The translations under genes and the position numbers were made by a program. From positions 1 to 64,000 of the forward strand of contig NZ_BNDS01000019.1 of NCBI RefSeq assembly GCF_014656545.1: a DNA stretch of 64,000 bases, given 5' to 3'. Positions 61,121-64,000 of this stretch are shown in pieces. The stretch comes from Neobacillus kokaensis (lineage in GTDB: Bacteria; Bacillota; Bacilli; Bacillales; Cytobacillaceae). Below the pieces are notes generated by a model. It saw only the letters and a program-made list of their open reading frames with translations, did no database searches and was not told the DNA's origin. Every line of letters begins with the position of its first letter. The stretch's first letter is position 1.

Positions 61121-63739
61121 TTAAGACCAGCTTTTCCAGTTTCCTTCCGGATCAATGGATGAAAGACGGATCCAGCCATTTTGCAGCTTTTGCCGAAATG
61201 CTCGATCTTGATTGAGCGCTCGCTCGATATAGTCACTTGGCGCTTGGATTACCACCAACAATCTTAGCGGGGCATGATAAGCCTCTTGATCGGAGCGCAT
61301 GACTGACTGCCAAGGCAGGCCAGCTAATAAGTCACTTGAGTTCCCTTGCATGACACCAATCCCTGATGTCACCGTTTGTGTTGCTTTATTCCCGCTTCCG
61401 AAATAATGCGGAGCAACAGTAGAAGCATAATACTGCAAATTAATCCATTGGGCCACCGTTGCCGGTCCCGCAAGAATATTTGCCAGCAATGTGCCGTTTC
61501 GATCCTTATGCCAATGATAAGTTTGTAAAAAGGCTCTGCCTTCTAAATCACACTCTAGCGTCATCTCTCGGTCCCCGATGATAAAGGCAGCATTGCGCGC
61601 CAATCCCCATTCTGGACGTACCTCACTCCAGTCATCTGCCATCCTTTGAACCTCTGCTTTTACATTTTTGGTGCTGGAGCCAAGACTTGGTAATTTCAGA
61701 AGACGCTCGGTATTTGCCTGCTCACTAACCTTTGGCAGTAAAGATTTAACAAGACCTAGTGCCTCTTGTGCAGCAGCTGAAAGTTCCGGAACATACAGCC
61801 ACCGTAATTCATCAAGAGTTGTAATATGTTCTGCCGCTGCAAAAACGGTATCCTTTGGAATCACGATCCCCTCCGCAGCTAACGATTCCCTTACTTCCTG
61901 CTGATTGCATAAGTTTGCAAGAACACGGGCATTAAAGCCGCTGGATTTTCCACCGCAAGCACCACAGTCGAGAGCCGAGGCATACGGGTTATTTGTGCTG
62001 TGACTTCCATGCCCGCAAATTACCACTAAAGGAGAGAAGCCTTCCGTTATTCCCATCATATTTAGAGCCTGCCGTACAAAGTGTACTTTCTCTCCCTCAG
62101 AAAATCCAACCGGAAGCTCTGATTCTAAGTAATGATGGTGGTCTAGGGTCAATTCAGCTGCTGGTTTACGCTGCCAGCTTTCGCGAATCTTTCTTATTGC
62201 AGTACCAGTACCCCTAGGTACAAAAGTACGTCCGAATGTTTGCAGACTTAGCCATGGACCGCTGATTTCCGGCAATGCCAGGCTGGCAAGCAGGTTGTGC
62301 TTCAAAGACTTAAAGGTACTGCCAAGTGCATTGACTGCCTGCTTACGCTGCTTATATTGAGTTACTACCTCTGATGAGGAAGATTCTTTTATTTTATATT
62401 TCGGTTTGAACATAACCGGTAAAGAGTCATGTTTATGTGTACTGCCCAGTTCACATGTTTCGATTGGAAGTCCGAAAAAGCCGGCCGTTCCAAAGGTCTT
62501 GAAAGGACCAGTTTTTTCAAGTTGGCGGCGAAATGGCTCTGAGCGCACATCAATGCAAAAGACAAATTGCACTAGCGCGGGCTTTTCGCTTATTTCTGCT
62601 GTATGACATTCGGATGCTATAGTCTTTTTTAATTGGTCTTCATATGTTTTTTCCCACGCCTCTAGCCAAAGACGTCTACGGAGAATTTGATCAAAACGGT
62701 AAGCTAGAGTCAATCGTGCTTTTATTTCAGCCGCAGATAGCTGCGACCATTCATTAACAGGCATATCTCCCCACTGAATCCAGGAGACAATTAACTTCTC
62801 AACATGAACGTCGTATTTTTGCACCTGTACTGGCAGATAGGGTTTGATCAAAATCCTTTCCATGGAAAGTCGAACAGCCAAATAGTCCATTAATAGAGAT
62901 TGATCGTCTGGCCTTTGCTGTGAACGCCAAAGCATCATTCCTGCCCATCCCGGTAAGGCCAGCAAATGAGCTTCAAGATAGCCCTTTATTTCAGTAAAAG
63001 AAATTTCGAGTGCCAGCAGCGCTTCTCTTAATGCATCGTCCGCCTTTTCCGGCAATTCTTTTAGTTCTTTTCGTAAAGGAGCTTTAAGACCAGGGTCGAA
63101 ACCTGCAAGACTTCTCCATGCATGATAGAAACCTTTTTCGCGATTAGGCATGGACCATACCGCCTGTGACTCATCCAAGAACAATTTACACCACTTAATC
63201 AATTGACTGTTAAGCTCTTTCAAAACATTCTTATCGCTATGCTGCTCTAAGCGCTGACTAAGGGTTTGAACGCCATGACGTTCGCTAATTTGGTATTTAA
63301 ATCGGCTAAGTTTCTTTGCCATACTTTGTAACTCATGGTTAGCAGTTTGTTCAGTGAATGACTGATTAAGTCCTAATGCCTTCCTGCAAAACTGTTCCGC
63401 AATATCACGAGGCATATCCAGCGGCTGTGTATCAAGCCAATAATTAAGCACTACATCTAAATTATCTTGACTTATTTCACCTTGATCCCAGGCCGAACGC
63501 AGTACGGCATCATTTGGGAGCAAATCTACATTAACTGTGTCTTTGAATTGCCGTGTCACTTCCTCAAATGTGTGGTGTTCCAAACCGACCCAAGGGTGAC
63601 GTGCCGCAAACGTAGTAATCGGCCCGAACGGTGCAATGACCTTGCTTGCTGCCGCTGTCAATTCTTTCATATCCAAACTAAGGTAATCATTATTTCTTTC
63701 CAAATCGTTTGGCCTGGTTAATGGTAATGCCGTACTCAA
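61121..63739 (-). CDS. dabA: inorganic carbon transporter subunit DabA (DUF2309, YbcC)
   Basis: This 872-residue subunit belongs to the DAB CO2-accumulation system, which couples cation flow through DabB to conversion of CO2 into bicarbonate. The beta-carbonic-anhydrase-like zinc site is complete: C395 and D397 in FVFCIDVRSE, H577 in VVICGHGSH and C592 in ALDCGACGG, at the same spacing as characterised DabA. It starts at a TTG whose first bases overlap the dabB stop (TTGA), behind AAGGAGGTCATT. In B. subtilis this gene is ybcC, beside ndhF. It should help growth at low CO2. Confidence 0.94.
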   Translation of the reverse strand: MSTALPLTRPNDLERNNDYLSLDMKELTAAASKVIAPFGPITTFAARHPWVGLEHHTFEEVTRQFKDTVNVDLLPNDAVLRSAWDQGEISQDNLDVVLNYWLDTQPLDMPRDIAEQFCRKALGLNQSFTEQTANHELQSMAKKLSRFKYQISERHGVQTLSQRLEQHSDKNVLKELNSQLIKWCKLFLDESQAVWSMPNREKGFYHAWRSLAGFDPGLKAPLRKELKELPEKADDALREALLALEISFTEIKGYLEAHLLALPGWAGMMLWRSQQRPDDQSLLMDYLAVRLSMERILIKPYLPVQVQKYDVHVEKLIVSWIQWGDMPVNEWSQLSAAEIKARLTLAYRFDQILRRRLWLEAWEKTYEDQLKKTIASECHTAEISEKPALVQFVFCIDVRSEPFRRQLEKTGPFKTFGTAGFFGLPIETCELGSTHKHDSLPVMFKPKYKIKESSSSEVVTQYKQRKQAVNALGSTFKSLKHNLLASLALPEISGPWLSLQTFGRTFVPRGTGTAIRKIRESWQRKPAAELTLDHHHYLESELPVGFSEGEKVHFVRQALNMMGITEGFSPLVVICGHGSHSTNNPYASALDCGACGGKSSGFNARVLANLCNQQEVRESLAAEGIVIPKDTVFAAAEHITTLDELRWLYVPELSAAAQEALGLVKSLLPKVSEQANTERLLKLPSLGSSTKNVKAEVQRMADDWSEVRPEWGLARNAAFIIGDREMTLECDLEGRAFLQTYHWHKDRNGTLLANILAGPATVAQWINLQYYASTVAPHYFGSGNKATQTVTSGIGVMQGNSSDLLAGLPWQSVMRSDQEAYHAPLRLLVVIQAPSDYIERALNQDRAFRQKLQNGWIRLSSIDPEGNWKSWS

Positions 63740-64000
63740 TTCAAATGACCTCCTTGGGATAGTGAATGTGATAAATATTTCGGATGGCTTTCAACCATAT
63801 CTTCCTTCGGCTCACCTAATTGGACTAACCATAAGTAAATAACAGCTAAGGATGTTGAGGTACGTTTGTGTACCGATAAATATCCTATAGCACTTCCTGC
63901 CAGTAAGATGATGAAAAATAATAATACCGCGGGAAGTGAAGGCGGAATTCCATTGTTAACTGTTTCATGTAACAGACTGCTGAAAGCACTATGAATCAAG
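63736..64000 (-). CDS. dabB: DabB/NdhF-type cation-conducting membrane subunit, C-terminal part
   Basis: Only the last 87 or so residues are in the window; the frame continues past the right edge. One hydrophobic helix (about PAVLLFFIILLAGSAIGYL) and a polar tail are seen. Position directly before dabA, with a four-base overlap, identifies it as the DabB subunit (NADH dehydrogenase subunit 5-like, proton-conducting). The piece itself has no diagnostic motif, so the assignment is from context. Confidence 0.75.
   Translation of the reverse strand, partial: LIHSAFSSLLHETVNNGIPPSLPAVLLFFIILLAGSAIGYLSVHKRTSTSLAVIYLWLVQLGEPKEDMVESHPKYLSHSLSQGGHLN

Overview
The window looks like chromosomal DNA of an aerobic, endospore-forming member of the Bacillaceae (Bacillus/Neobacillus-like). 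It is AT-rich, has strong AGGAGG-type ribosome binding sites, carries spore genes (sspE, sspK, yfhD/yfhE types), and keeps long B. subtilis-like gene orders (rrn-ygxA-ygzB-perR-bcp-gsaB-ygaE-ygaD-ygaC-ygaB-sspE-fabL-yfhS-mutY-yfhP-yfhJ-sspK-yfhH-recX). No phage, plasmid, transposase or CRISPR array was seen; most of the window is core genome.

Layout. 1-360: the 5' end of a 16S rRNA gene on the minus strand behind tandem promoters. 363-18,650: the conserved ygxA-to-yfhD block, interrupted by a small ion channel gene and a three-gene ABC exporter. 18,660-23,420: a DoxX protein, a homoserine dehydrogenase behind a SAM-I riboswitch, and a nitrilase/GNAT operon that looks like a split YhcX. 23,580-36,130: a complete arginine and carbamoyl-phosphate pathway (argCJBD-carAB-argF, then argG and argH) with ARG-box operators. 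36,286-37,562: aroD and aroK. 38,067-43,791: a five-gene peptide ABC importer. 44,010-47,021: a MerR/TipA-type regulator, a second DoxX protein and a POT peptide transporter. 47,246-53,040: an oxidoreductase, a class V aminotransferase-like protein, the NAD(P)HX repair enzyme and an MFS transporter. The MFS gene is divergent from an XRE-TPR regulator and shares two matching palindromes with it. 54,422-58,114: a B-family heme-copper enzyme (subunits I, II, IIa) with an SCO copper chaperone. 58,454-60,013: a histidine kinase fused to a stressosome-type STAS module. 60,193 to the end: a DAB-type inorganic carbon uptake operon (dabB-dabA-ybcI-ybcF).

Most notable observations. (1) The heme-copper subunit I keeps every metal ligand at Thermus ba3 numbering, but the cross-linked active-site Tyr237 is Asn, so it may be a nitric oxide reductase annotated as an oxidase. 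(2) The YbcF-like protein in the DAB operon keeps the beta-carbonic anhydrase fold signature but has lost its zinc-binding and catalytic motifs. (3) The kinase-STAS fusion joins two signalling systems in one chain. (4) Several unrelated intergenic arrays share an exact 52-bp period, and two others share a 21-bp period and a common core. (5) A roughly 185-bp element of three nested inverted repeats lies between recX and yfhE. (6) Two dispersed palindromic repeat families occur in several copies; one supplies the last codons of a regulator and another abuts the cbaA stop codon. All family assignments come from reading the sequence, with no database search.
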